Below, one piece after another: positions 8,590 through 16,473 of a DNA stretch of 64,000 nt. The translations under genes were made by a program, and so were the position numbers. The DNA lies in NCBI RefSeq assembly GCF_001563265.1, contig NZ_CP005083.1, forward strand, positions 2,545,001 through 2,609,000, written 5' to 3'. The notes below the pieces were generated by a model. That model ran no database searches, had not been told where the DNA came from, and worked only from the letters and a program-made list of their open reading frames with translations. Within the stretch, counting starts at the first letter, position 1. Every line of letters begins with the position of its first letter. This DNA is from Sphingobium sp. TKS. Lineage in GTDB: Bacteria > Pseudomonadota > Alphaproteobacteria > Sphingomonadales > Sphingomonadaceae.

Positions 8590-8820
8590 ATGGACATGCG
8601 GCGTCTCGTGGGATTGAACTTTGCGAAGCTGAGAAAGGAAAGGGGCTTTACCCAAGAGCGCTTTGCCGAGACGTCAGGCTTTACTCAACAATATGTCAGC
8701 GATCTGGAACGTGGGCGACGCAATCCAACCGTCGTCACCTTGTTCCACTTGGCCTCCGCGCTTGGTGTCACGCCCAGCGATCTTGTCGCCGAACTCGATC
8801 CGTCCGAGACTGAAAGTTGA
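8590..8820 (+). CDS. XRE/Cro-type helix-turn-helix regulator
   Basis: A 76-residue single-domain repressor. RRLVGLNFAKLRKERGFTQE, FAETSGFTQQYVSDLERGRR and NPTVVTLFHLASALGV give the five-helix XRE fold almost end to end. ATG at 8590 is preferred over the TTG at 8581; ATG at 8596 is also possible. The gene is divergent from the DUF2285 gene and sits beside a nine-base inverted repeat. Similar small repressors control excision and transfer genes in integrative elements, which is the likely role here. Confidence 0.9.
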   Translation: MDMRRLVGLNFAKLRKERGFTQERFAETSGFTQQYVSDLERGRRNPTVVTLFHLASALGVTPSDLVAELDPSETES

Positions 8821-8966
8821 ACCCGAGCCGGGCGTGAGCCCGACGAGCGCGATTGCGACCGCGCGGACCTTGGGACGCGCGGTCGCTGCCGATCCGGTGC
8901 AGCGGATCGGCGCGAAAACGGCAAAGCCGCAGGGCCGGAAACTCCGGCCCTGCGGTAGTTATGGGG

Positions 8967-9809
8967 TCAGGCCGCTTTGAGGCGCTGCATCCCTTCGGCC
9001 AGCGTCCATAGCGCGCGGTTGAGCGTGACATTCTGGTCGATGCCATTGATCGCGCGCATCTGGGCACGGCGAATGCGGCCCTCTGCATTGCGCTTGCGGC
9101 CCTGCAATCCGCCCCGAACGACATTCTCCTGAATGACGTTGAACGTGGTCCACAGGCTGCGGTCCACATCCTCACGGCGGCGCGGCTCGATGATCTGCTC
9201 GGGCCGAACCGGGCTTTCGTCGTCGCCATAGCGCGCAACAAGGCTAACCTCGCCAAGCAAGCGCTGCTCATCCGGCGAAAGCTGCATCGCCTTCATCGAC
9301 TCGCTGGCGTCGATCAGCCGGGGGAAGTCCTCGGCGACGGTAAACACGCCCTCGATGATGTCATGCTCGATATTCCCTTTGTGCGGCACGCGGACCTCCT
9401 CGAACCGCTCACCCGCGATCATGCTGTTGGTGCAGACGAAGCGCAGCATCCCGGCAAACATCTGATAGGCGCTGGTCCCATCATGGCTGTTCACGATGAT
9501 GACTTCGGCGGCCTCCGGCTTGCCGATACCGTCGTCCCGGCGCAGGCGTAGCATATGCTTGGCGTGGCCGTGGCGGCTGCCGTCGCGCGGAACCGACTGG
9601 ACCGCGAAGAACGGCGACCAACCTTCCCGGCGCAACCCCTCCACGATGTCGATGGTCGGGACATAGACGTAGCGATCCGAACGGCTGTCGTGCGCCTCGC
9701 GGGCGAAGATGGACGGGACGTGGCGATACAGAGCCTCGTTGTCGAGCGGCTCCCGGCCGCTGATCTGATGGGCGTTGCGACCGAAACGGGTGGCAAGCTG
9801 GTAGTGCAT
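8967..9809 (-). CDS. DUF932 family protein
   Basis: A 280-residue protein with a strong ribosome site (AAAGGAGG) eight bases before ATG at 9809; the longer frame upstream lies in the leader. The family markers are RYVYVPTIDIVEGLRREGW, SVPRDGSRHGHAKHMLRL, VIIVNSHDGTSAYQMFAGMLRFVCTNSMI and HDIIEGVFTVAEDF. DUF932 proteins resemble phage and plasmid-encoded proteins common in trb-type elements. Their function is unproven, and roles in plasmid maintenance or anti-defence have been suggested by context only. It is divergent from the small gene at 10074. Confidence 0.88.
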   Translation of the reverse strand: MHYQLATRFGRNAHQISGREPLDNEALYRHVPSIFAREAHDSRSDRYVYVPTIDIVEGLRREGWSPFFAVQSVPRDGSRHGHAKHMLRLRRDDGIGKPEAAEVIIVNSHDGTSAYQMFAGMLRFVCTNSMIAGERFEEVRVPHKGNIEHDIIEGVFTVAEDFPRLIDASESMKAMQLSPDEQRLLGEVSLVARYGDDESPVRPEQIIEPRRREDVDRSLWTTFNVIQENVVRGGLQGRKRNAEGRIRRAQMRAINGIDQNVTLNRALWTLAEGMQRLKAA

Positions 9810-10073
9810 TTTGGCCTCCTTTGGGCTTGGGTTTCCGCGCAGCGGAGCGCCGCGCTGAAACCCTGCCCGTCGGCGAGACCGGGGGTGCAAACGGAAGGCG
9901 GCTTCGCGGGGAACCGGCTGCACGGAACGCGCGCAGCGCGAGGAGGAAGCTGGGCGGAAGCCGCTTGGAGTGCGCCAGGGGCAGAGCCCCAAGCACGCGC
10001 CGTCCTGCGGTGCCGGCAAACAGCTCTTGCCATTTGTTCCTGTTTTGATCCAAACCGGCTGCAAGGAGTCGGT
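9810..10073. promoter_or_regulatory. Divergent promoter region and structured leader of the DUF932 gene
   Basis: This is 264 bp with no gene. GGGTTTC (9829-9835) and GAAACCC (9857-9863) can pair around a GC-rich inner stem just upstream of the DUF932 ribosome site. A GGGGC-AGA-GCCCC hairpin lies near 9978-9990. The pairing suggests a structured 5' leader on the minus strand. Promoter positions are not resolved. Confidence 0.4.
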
Positions 10074-10403
10074 ATGAGCATTACGATCACGGGACAGCCG
10101 GGCCAGCGCATCGCGGTCGCCGGCGACATCACCAAAACGCTGCGCGTCCCCTATGACGAGGTTGAGGAGCGTTTCCTGCTGGCAGCGAGCGACGGTTCGT
10201 TGATCGAAGGCCGCCTAGAAGCCGAGGAAGATCGCTTCGACTTCCGGGTCGTGGTGGACGGCGCCGGGATTTCGCGGATCGGCCCCGGCGAGCTGACGTT
10301 GGATTGGGCGGTCGAATGGGTGACGATCGCACCCTACGATGCTGGCGCACTGACTGAGCGCGGCCCGATGCCGCTTCCCCTATTCGATTCGCTGTCCGGC
10401 TAG
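10074..10403 (+). CDS. Small conserved-looking hypothetical protein
   Basis: A 109-residue protein with an AAGGAGT ribosome site seven bases before ATG. I do not recognise the family. The sequence is mostly beta-type (MSITITGQPGQRIAVAGDI; FDFRVVVDGAGISRIGPGEL) with alternating charges and a conserved-looking ELTLDWAVEWVTIAP segment, and looks like a small soluble beta-sandwich. It is divergent from the DUF932 gene and convergent with the second DUF736 gene, from which a strong bidirectional terminator separates it. Confidence 0.65.
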   Translation: MSITITGQPGQRIAVAGDITKTLRVPYDEVEERFLLAASDGSLIEGRLEAEEDRFDFRVVVDGAGISRIGPGELTLDWAVEWVTIAPYDAGALTERGPMPLPLFDSLSG

Positions 10404-10418
10404 TTCTGCTGTCCCATC

Positions 10419-10458
10419 GCGAAGGCGCCCCCGCTCGGTGGAGCGGGGGCGCCTTCGC
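10419..10458. terminator. Bidirectional terminator hairpin
   Basis: GCGAAGGCGCCCCCGCTC (10419-10436) and its perfect 18-base reverse complement (10441-10458) flank a GGTG loop. The hairpin sits between two convergent genes that end at 10403 and 10462. No long T-run follows, so it may act as a Rho-independent-like barrier in both directions. Confidence 0.75.
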
Positions 10459-10461
10459 CGG

Positions 10462-10761
10462 TCAGCGGGACCAAATCAGCGCATATTCGCCGGTGGTGTC
10501 GGTTTCGGACAGCGTGGCGTAGATCGGCGCCGGGAAGCTCGGATCGTCCAGCTTGACCGAGATGTAATCGCGGCCTTCGCGGCTGGTTTTCTTCCAGGCG
10601 GCGCCGATATCCATGTCGCCGGACTGGATGCGGAAGTCGGGGGACTTGTCGCCTTCCTTCTCGACCGGGCGAAGGGTCGCTTTGGCGTTGAGGGTGAGCG
10701 TCTTGATAACGCCGGTGAACTCGCCCTTGCTGTTGGCGGTGAAGGTGCCGATCGTAGCCAT
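10462..10761 (-). CDS. DUF736 family protein (copy 2)
   Basis: A 99-residue protein starting [19 protein letters not shown], the hallmark of DUF736. [19 protein letters not shown] matches the C-terminal core of copy 1 at 5408-5743, but the two are clearly diverged. ATG at 10761 has AGGAG upstream (10771 side); the longer frame is not supported. The function is unknown. In related elements one DUF736 gene is strongly expressed near the ParB/DUF932 genes, and a long structured leader precedes it here too. Confidence 0.92.
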   Translation of the reverse strand: MATIGTFTANSKGEFTGVIKTLTLNAKATLRPVEKEGDKSPDFRIQSGDMDIGAAWKKTSREGRDYISVKLDDPSFPAPIYATLSETDTTGEYALIWSR

Positions 10762-11140
10762 GTCGCAATCTCCTACTTGCTCGGGCCACACCATCGCGGC
10801 CTCGATGGCTCGGCGTCGGCCGGGGCGCGATCGACCCCGCACCGCTTGCGGCTGCAACGCAGTGGAGGTTGGGCGGCGGCGGCTTTTTTGCTTCGCGATG
10901 CAAAGCCGTAGGCGGCGGAAAAAAGCTGGACGACGCCTTTGCGGGAGGGCGATCGGCTTCGGCCAGACAAGCCATTGGGGAGGCCGCTGGATGTCCGGCT
11001 CGGAAGTCAGGGAGTTTTGTATGACCGGCGACTATGTCGGCAACTCTGCCAACAGTCTTGCGCGATGTTCATCCTACGTTCCAAGGTGATTTAGCGATTC
11101 GACCGAAGGAGACCACGGAGGTTCGCAAAGGGAGGAGGAA
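10762..11140. other. 379-bp gene-free interval (divergent leaders)
   Basis: No credible gene is present. On the minus strand it would form a GC-rich 5' leader for DUF736, with T/A-rich patches (TTTTTT near 10887, AAAAAA near 10918) on either side of a CGCGATG-centred segment. The right part holds the ribosome site GGAGGAGGAA for the next gene. Promoters are not identified. Confidence 0.4.
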
Positions 11141-11143
11141 TTG

Positions 11144-11944
11144 GTGGCGCAACTGTTTTCGCAGGATCAGCTCGAAGCCATCGCTGGCGCGCTCGGCGAC
11201 ACTGAAACGGGACTCAAGGGGACTGAGATCGCGATGCTGATAGCGACATGTCAGATGACCGATCCGGGCGAGATTACCAAGCGGCACCGCATCTACAACG
11301 CCTTCGTCGCCAGCCAGAACGCCCGGCAGGACCGCACCCGCATCCTCGGCTTCATCCGCCATGCGATGAGGCCCGCCCGCTATAGCCGGGAGCCACACCG
11401 TTACGAGCCTATGCGCGCCAGTCTCAACCAGGCCCTAGCATTTGCCGGCCTCGTGGTTAGCGAAGCGGGAAAGATCGAAACCGTCGAGCAAGCGACCACC
11501 CCGCCGGAAGCGCAGCGCCGCGCGAAGGAATTGCGCACCGATCTGGAGACGCGCGGCGTTCACCCGGACGTGCTGCGCTTCTGCCGCGCTGAGCTGCTGG
11601 CCGATGACTATTTCCATGCGGTCCAGGAGGCGGTGAAAAGTGTCGCCGACAAGATGCGGGTCAGGACGGGTCTGTCAGATGACGGGGGAACGCTGGTGGA
11701 CCGCGTGCTGGGCGGCGATCCGCCGATGCTGGCGATCAATCCGCGCGGAACGGTGAGCGAGCGTAGCGAGCAAAGCGGCTTTTCCAATCTCGTCAAAGGC
11801 GTCTTCGGCATGTTCCGCAACACGACTGCCCACGAAGCGCGCATCCACTGGCCGATGGCCAAGACTGACGCCGAGGATCTTCTGACGCTCGTGTCACTTA
11901 TCCATCGTCGGCTCGACGCGACCTATATGCCGCCGCGTTCCTGA
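11144..11944 (+). CDS. TIGR02391-family protein, possible defence-linked gene
   Basis: A 266-residue protein (GTG start after GGAGGAGGAA; TTG at 11141 is an alternative). The C-terminal half has HPDVLRFCRAELLADDYFHAV, SVADKMR and the signature GVFGMFRNTTAHEARIHW followed by a helical end, typical of the TIGR02391 (Ymh) family. That family occurs in phages and defence-like islands, often as an abortive-infection-type helical domain. The biochemical function is unknown. It converges with the retron reverse transcriptase, leaving only five bases between stops, and belongs to the cargo block rather than the transfer module. Confidence 0.75.
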   Translation: MAQLFSQDQLEAIAGALGDTETGLKGTEIAMLIATCQMTDPGEITKRHRIYNAFVASQNARQDRTRILGFIRHAMRPARYSREPHRYEPMRASLNQALAFAGLVVSEAGKIETVEQATTPPEAQRRAKELRTDLETRGVHPDVLRFCRAELLADDYFHAVQEAVKSVADKMRVRTGLSDDGGTLVDRVLGGDPPMLAINPRGTVSERSEQSGFSNLVKGVFGMFRNTTAHEARIHWPMAKTDAEDLLTLVSLIHRRLDATYMPPRS

Positions 11945-11949
11945 TTGTG

Positions 11950-13686
11950 TCAGGGCGGCGGCGGATTGGCGGCGTAATCGTCTAGGACCGCAACGATGCG
12001 GTCGAGCAGGCCCGCGAATTTTGAGAAGTCGATCGTGTCTTTTTGCGGCTGCACGACCTTCTCGGCGAACCTAGCTTTCCCGTATTTTCCGGGTTCGTCG
12101 TGCTTCTTGTTGGGGTCGAACACTTTGCCGTCGATAACGGTCTTCAAAAGTGCAGGACCGAACGAGTCCTCAATGCAGCTCGTGCCTTTCGCGCCGATCT
12201 CCGGCGTTTTAATGAGATAGAGATTGGCGGCGAGACGGTAGAACGGGTCTGTAGAGGTTCTCGAAATATTGGGAGCGCCGAGATTTTTGGCGACGCTGAA
12301 GATATCCTTGGCACCATCGTCATTGTCGATCAGCCCGATGACGGGGTTGGGCAAAGGCCGGTGCCGGTAATGCTTGAGCGCGTCGGGATATTTCCGAATG
12401 AAGTGCAGGAGATCGCCCGCGCCATTGCCGATCTGTAGGACGTCATGGACCGTGCTCGAAAAATTCATGAACTTGAGCGCGGATTTGAACTTCCCTTTAT
12501 CCATTGCGCCAAGCTGCGGATGGTAGGCGGTAAGCTTCTCTATCGCAGCGCGCAGATAGATAGAGTCGGTCTTGCCCTCGGGAATGATAAGCGGTTTAGG
12601 CGCAACGACGAAATTTCGGTAAAATAGAAAGCGGATGTATAGCTTCCGCGTTGCCGTCGCCTCTTTCTTCTTGTCGATAGAGGACCGCGCATCGACCTGA
12701 TCGCGCACTTGATAGACGTAGCCCAGCATCCCTTGCAGCGGCGCAAGAGAGGTGGCGGGTTCCTGCATATCGGGATCGCCCGGCTTTCCGCCCGCCAGCG
12801 CGGCCGGGACAATGCGGTAATAAGTTCCACTGCCGAACAGTGACCAGCACATCGCGCGCACCGTGCGGTAGTATTCGGGTCGGATGTTTGGTTTCTCGTT
12901 GACGAGCAGCCCGGTCGCGACCTGCCGTGACCCACGATACTGCATCCGCGTCTTGGCCGGGTTCACATCAAAGCCAGCCTTGTCGATCTCCTTCAACAAG
13001 GCGGCGCCCAGCGCCCAATTATGCTCCGATCCCGGTATTGGGGCAGCGACATCGGCTGGGAACGCCTTGGCATTCGTGGAGAAAGTGATGTCGTCGGCAT
13101 AGCGCGAATAGGTGCATTTCTGCGCCTTGGCGAAGCGAACGAGCCGAATGTCCAGGAGATGCCCGACGACATTGGAAATGACCGGCGAACAGGGGCTGCC
13201 TTGGGGAAGAACGTGATCGTGACAGGCGATCTGCGCGATGAGGGTCGCCACCTTGGGATCGAGACCGAAGCGCTTGTCCTTGATGAACATACCGCGCACG
13301 CGACCGAAATTGATCGACGGGAAGAAATCCTTGAGATCGAGATTCAACACGTAACGCCGCCGCTTGTGGACCGCGGCGTTCGTCACGATGGATAGATGCT
13401 TGGCAAAACCATGCGAGAGCTGTCGGCGTGGCGCACCCGCCTTGTCGATGTCGGCCAGCGCCAGATAGAGGACATTGGCGAGCCGCCGTTGCAGGAGCTT
13501 CAGTTTAGGCGTGGGGGCGAGAATCTGCCTCGGCGTCCCGTCGCGTTTGGGAATAGTGAACGTGGTGTATTTCTGAGCGCTGGGAAGGTGATAAAGTAGA
13601 TAGGCGAGCGCTGCGGGCTTGTAGCCCAAGATCGCCGCTAGATCATCGAGCGACTTCGCCGCTTGCAGTTTCGCCAGACTTGACAC
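11950..13686 (-). CDS. Retron reverse transcriptase fused to a Toprim domain (Ec67-like)
   Basis: A 578-residue protein from a GTG start. Residues 1-340 form a retron reverse transcriptase. They show the retron-specific NAAVH motif (103-107), LDLKDFFPSI with catalytic Asp, QGSPCSP (162-168), YADD (196-199) and VATG (256-259) in the region that recognises the msr. Residues 360-480 match a Toprim nuclease/primase fold: IIPEGKTD with Glu370, and LIDNDDG with Asp454 and Asp456. This fusion is the Ec67-type retron layout, in which the effector is carried on the RT. Retrons act as anti-phage systems. An msr-msd locus lies directly upstream on the same strand. Confidence 0.92.
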   Translation of the reverse strand: MSSLAKLQAAKSLDDLAAILGYKPAALAYLLYHLPSAQKYTTFTIPKRDGTPRQILAPTPKLKLLQRRLANVLYLALADIDKAGAPRRQLSHGFAKHLSIVTNAAVHKRRRYVLNLDLKDFFPSINFGRVRGMFIKDKRFGLDPKVATLIAQIACHDHVLPQGSPCSPVISNVVGHLLDIRLVRFAKAQKCTYSRYADDITFSTNAKAFPADVAAPIPGSEHNWALGAALLKEIDKAGFDVNPAKTRMQYRGSRQVATGLLVNEKPNIRPEYYRTVRAMCWSLFGSGTYYRIVPAALAGGKPGDPDMQEPATSLAPLQGMLGYVYQVRDQVDARSSIDKKKEATATRKLYIRFLFYRNFVVAPKPLIIPEGKTDSIYLRAAIEKLTAYHPQLGAMDKGKFKSALKFMNFSSTVHDVLQIGNGAGDLLHFIRKYPDALKHYRHRPLPNPVIGLIDNDDGAKDIFSVAKNLGAPNISRTSTDPFYRLAANLYLIKTPEIGAKGTSCIEDSFGPALLKTVIDGKVFDPNKKHDEPGKYGKARFAEKVVQPQKDTIDFSKFAGLLDRIVAVLDDYAANPPPP

Positions 13687-13704
13687 CCCACCCCCCTAAT
13701 AGGT

Positions 13705-13840
13705 GGCTTACAGGCACTCCTATGTGTTCGATCGGATCGTCCGCTCAGCCGTAAAGCTGCAATAAGGGTAGATGGAAGCATCACTGCCTAACATCGGTGT
13801 CTTATATCGCGATGCGCGATAACAACTCTGCCTGTAAGCC
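13705..13840 (-). ncRNA. Retron msr-msd non-coding RNA
   Basis: On the minus strand the RNA opens with GGCTTACAGGCA (13840-13829) and closes with TGCCTGTAAGCC (13716-13705). These are perfect 12-base a1/a2 arms directly ahead of the RT gene (18 bases to its GTG). The base after a1 is G (13828) in the context GGCAG, matching the branching guanosine of Ec67 as I recall it. The next element, TATCGCG-CAT-CGCGATA, is a perfect msr hairpin. The segments GGCAGAGTTGTT and GGAGTGCCTG also resemble Ec67. The exact RT-DNA ends are not determinable. Confidence 0.85.
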
Positions 13841-13927
13841 TGCGGCGGTTCTTGTCCAAACTACCCGAAACTTCAAGGGTTGATCCGCGAGCCGGGCGGT
13901 GCCCGGCGAGCGGCGAGATCAAGCAAA

Positions 13928-13956
13928 GCGGCCGCGCCCGGAAAGGGCGCGGCCGC
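13928..13956 (-). terminator. Terminator hairpin after the ParB-like gene
   Basis: GCGGCCGCGCCC (13928-13939) and GGGCGCGGCCGC (13945-13956) form a perfect 12-base stem with a five-base loop, 63 bases past the ParB-like stop and before the retron RNA. A TTTTTT tract flanks the stem on the plus-strand side, so it may act in both directions. It isolates the retron from read-through. Confidence 0.7.
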
Positions 13957-14018
13957 GATTTTTTGGCCGACGATGAAAGGGAAGCCGGGACCGTTGGCGC
14001 GGCCCCGGCCTAATGCCG

Positions 14019-16088
14019 CTATTCGGCGGCAACGGCGTAGGAGACTTCGCCGTCCTCCGCTTCGGTATCGGGAGCCTCCGCTTCGGACGGCTGCCCCACG
14101 GCCCCGGCATCCTCGGCCTCGGCGGGCGCGGGCTGCTCCGGCTTCGGCGTCCGCAGCACGGCGGGAAGCCAGCCGGTTCCGGCCAGAAGCTGCTCGGCGG
14201 CTTGCGCCATGTCCGGCTTCTTCATGTCCGCGATACGGCGCGCGGCGTCCTCCGACACGCCTTCGGTCACGGCCTCGACGATATGCGCCTTGGTGACGCG
14301 GCCAAGGTAGCTGTCCATAGTGGGCGTCCAGTCCTTCGCCACGTCCAACGCCAGCGCAGTCGCCAGTCTGTCCGCCGTTTGCAGCGTCCGGGGCTTGCGA
14401 TCCCACGGCAGGCGCAGCGCATTGACGGTGCGGGACGCGCAATGCGCCAGCAGCGCCACCCGCTTCTCGTCGTCCAGCCCGACGATGAAGCCCCACAGGT
14501 CCGCCACGTCACGCGGCATCCGCTCGGCCCAAGCCTCGCGCGCCTCGTTCGCCTTTGCGGCCAGCGGGGTGTCCTCGATCCCATCCGCATGACTGCCAAG
14601 CGGCGTCACGGTCGGACGAACCTCAAGGCAACCGGCCTCTGCGTAGCTGTAGAACAGTTGTGCCGTGAGCGTGTGGGTCAAGGCGATCAGCGCCAGATCG
14701 GCCCGCTCGCCAAGCGCCACGCGCAAGGCAAGGGTCCGGTGGGCGGACAGGTCGCGGGTAAGGCTGTCAGAAATCGGCTTGCCCAGTTCCTCGTCCTCTT
14801 CCTCGATCTCCTGCATGTCCTCGTCGTCGCCCTCGGCCTGCTCGTCCTCGACCGTCTCCCGGTCGATGGCTTCCGCTTCGTCCTCGGGCTGCGGATCGGC
14901 CAGCACCTCGTCCTCGGGGCGGACGAAACCGCGCTCAATCCTGACCGTGCCGTCATGGTGAAGCACCACGAACGCCCCGCCATGTGCGACCACGTTGGGA
15001 TCGTAAGCATGGCGCTTGGCGGAAATGGCGTCGATCTCGTCGGACACCTCCTCCAGCTTCGTCGCCACGCCCTCGGGCATCTCGTCATAGGACGAATAGC
15101 CTTCGGCAAGCCCGTCATGCTCGGTGGACAGCGTCTCCAGCCGCGCCTCGTCTTCGTCGGTCAGGGCGATGGTTTGCGGATAGAAGCGGCGCATCCCGTG
15201 GGCGTGGGGATAGTCGATATGCGCCTCGGCCCATTTCCAGCCCTCGGCCTGCACCTGCTCGGCAACCTCCCGCAGCTTCTCGGCGGCGAGCAAATCGAGC
15301 AAGCCGGCATCCTCGAAGAACCCGCCCCGGTCCTCGCTGAACAGGTCACGGATGATGTTGCCGCCCGCCTCGATATAGGCGTCGGCCCCGACGAACACCG
15401 CGCGGCGATCATCGGCGGGCACGTTGGCGGCGGTCATATCGCGCCGGATAATCCACGGCTCGCGATTGTGATGCAGCCCCTCGAACACCTGCTCCTGACG
15501 GGCATGGTCCTCGGTGATCGCGAAGGCCATCAACTGGTCCAGCGTAAGACCGTCCTCCCGATAGACCTGCAACAGCTTCGGGCTGACCGCACCCAAGCGA
15601 AGCCGCTGCTTCACCACGCCAGCCGACACGCCGAACCGCGCGCCGATCTCCTGCGCACCCCAACCCTTGTCGTTGGAAAGCTCCGCAAACCGCTCGAACT
15701 GGTCGGCGGGGTGCATCGGCGTGCGGGTCACGTTCTCGTCCAGACTGATCTCGGCGGGGTCGTTCGCCGTGTCCAGCCAGCAGCGGACAGGCTCGGACTT
15801 CTTGATCTGCTTACGCTTGGCGCGCAGCAGCATCGCCAGCCTGCGGCCTTCGCCAGCGGTGACGAGGTAATAGCCGGTCGGCGTCCCGTCCTCCTTGGCC
15901 TCTGGCTCGATAACAAGGTTCTGGATCAGCCCCTTGTGCTGGATCGACGCGGCCAGCGCTTCGATAGCGGCTTCCCCATGCGGCACCTTGCGGGCATTGC
16001 GCGGGGACTTCTTGAGCTTGGCGAGTGGCACGAAAATCTCAATGCCCGACACAGGCTCGGCGGCTGCGGTTTCGGTAACAGCGTTCAT
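14019..16088 (-). CDS. Large ParB/Spo0J-like nuclease-fold protein of the element
   Basis: A 689-residue ParB-type protein (ATG at 16088 with AAGGAGAA upstream). Residues 15-125 have the ParB N-terminal fold (VPLAKLKKSPRNARK, GLIQNLVIEP, YLVTAGEGRRLAML). Residues about 145-200 hold the helix-turn-helix region (QFERFAELSNDKGWGAQEIGARFGVS). A long extension follows, with a very acidic stretch around residues 390-440 and an Ala/Glu-rich tail. Proteins of this type and length are standard in Tn4371-like and alphaproteobacterial elements, where they probably aid maintenance or transcription. No parA is adjacent. Confidence 0.9.
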   Translation of the reverse strand: MNAVTETAAAEPVSGIEIFVPLAKLKKSPRNARKVPHGEAAIEALAASIQHKGLIQNLVIEPEAKEDGTPTGYYLVTAGEGRRLAMLLRAKRKQIKKSEPVRCWLDTANDPAEISLDENVTRTPMHPADQFERFAELSNDKGWGAQEIGARFGVSAGVVKQRLRLGAVSPKLLQVYREDGLTLDQLMAFAITEDHARQEQVFEGLHHNREPWIIRRDMTAANVPADDRRAVFVGADAYIEAGGNIIRDLFSEDRGGFFEDAGLLDLLAAEKLREVAEQVQAEGWKWAEAHIDYPHAHGMRRFYPQTIALTDEDEARLETLSTEHDGLAEGYSSYDEMPEGVATKLEEVSDEIDAISAKRHAYDPNVVAHGGAFVVLHHDGTVRIERGFVRPEDEVLADPQPEDEAEAIDRETVEDEQAEGDDEDMQEIEEEDEELGKPISDSLTRDLSAHRTLALRVALGERADLALIALTHTLTAQLFYSYAEAGCLEVRPTVTPLGSHADGIEDTPLAAKANEAREAWAERMPRDVADLWGFIVGLDDEKRVALLAHCASRTVNALRLPWDRKPRTLQTADRLATALALDVAKDWTPTMDSYLGRVTKAHIVEAVTEGVSEDAARRIADMKKPDMAQAAEQLLAGTGWLPAVLRTPKPEQPAPAEAEDAGAVGQPSEAEAPDTEAEDGEVSYAVAAE

Positions 16089-16473
16089 CACACTTCTCCT
16101 TCAAAACCACACACACCCCGGAATGGGGTGGGCGGCGAAAGCGACCGGCAGGCCCGCCGGCGGAGCCGGGCAGCATCCGCAGGACCGGAACGCAGAGGAG
16201 GTAAGCGCGCCTCGCGCGCGTTGCGGCCCGGCGCGGCGGGCCTAAAGGGAAGCGACGCCCACCCCATCTCGGGGAGTGCAACGACCAACAATACGATCGG
16301 GCCGGCGTAGCCCTGGCCCGATCTCCGCAGCATTGGAAAAGCTGAAATCCGCAGCGGCGGATTTATCAATCGGCGCGAATGCGCCTGCGGGGAGTTGCGG
16401 GGTGTCCCCGCAGAGGGGGTAGCGGGAGACACTCGGCTCCCGCTCAGGGGGAGACTTCCCCCTCCTCAAGATC
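16089..16473. promoter_or_regulatory. Structured leader upstream of the ParB-like gene
   Basis: This is 385 bp without a gene. ATGGGGTGGGCG (16123-16134) and CGCCCACCCCAT (16256-16267) are perfect 12-base arms enclosing about 120 bases of GC-rich sequence, immediately 5' of the ParB ribosome site. Three further hairpins lie at 16396-16463. This suggests a folded 5' leader or attenuator; promoters are not resolved. Confidence 0.45.
16396..16463. repeat. Cluster of three consecutive hairpins
   Basis: Three perfect stem-loops follow one another. TGCGGGG/CCCCGCA spans 16396-16412 with a TGT loop. AGCGGGAG/CTCCCGCT is at 16421-16428 and 16437-16444. AGGGGG/CCCCCT is at 16446-16451 and 16458-16463. 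They sit between the ends of the ParB leader and the phosphoesterase gene. They may terminate the phosphoesterase transcript or form part of the leader. Confidence 0.6.

Noticed and set aside
14013..16310. 765-residue plus-strand frame opposite the ParB-like gene
   Set aside because: The ParB motifs are in the minus-strand frame; this is an antisense shadow.
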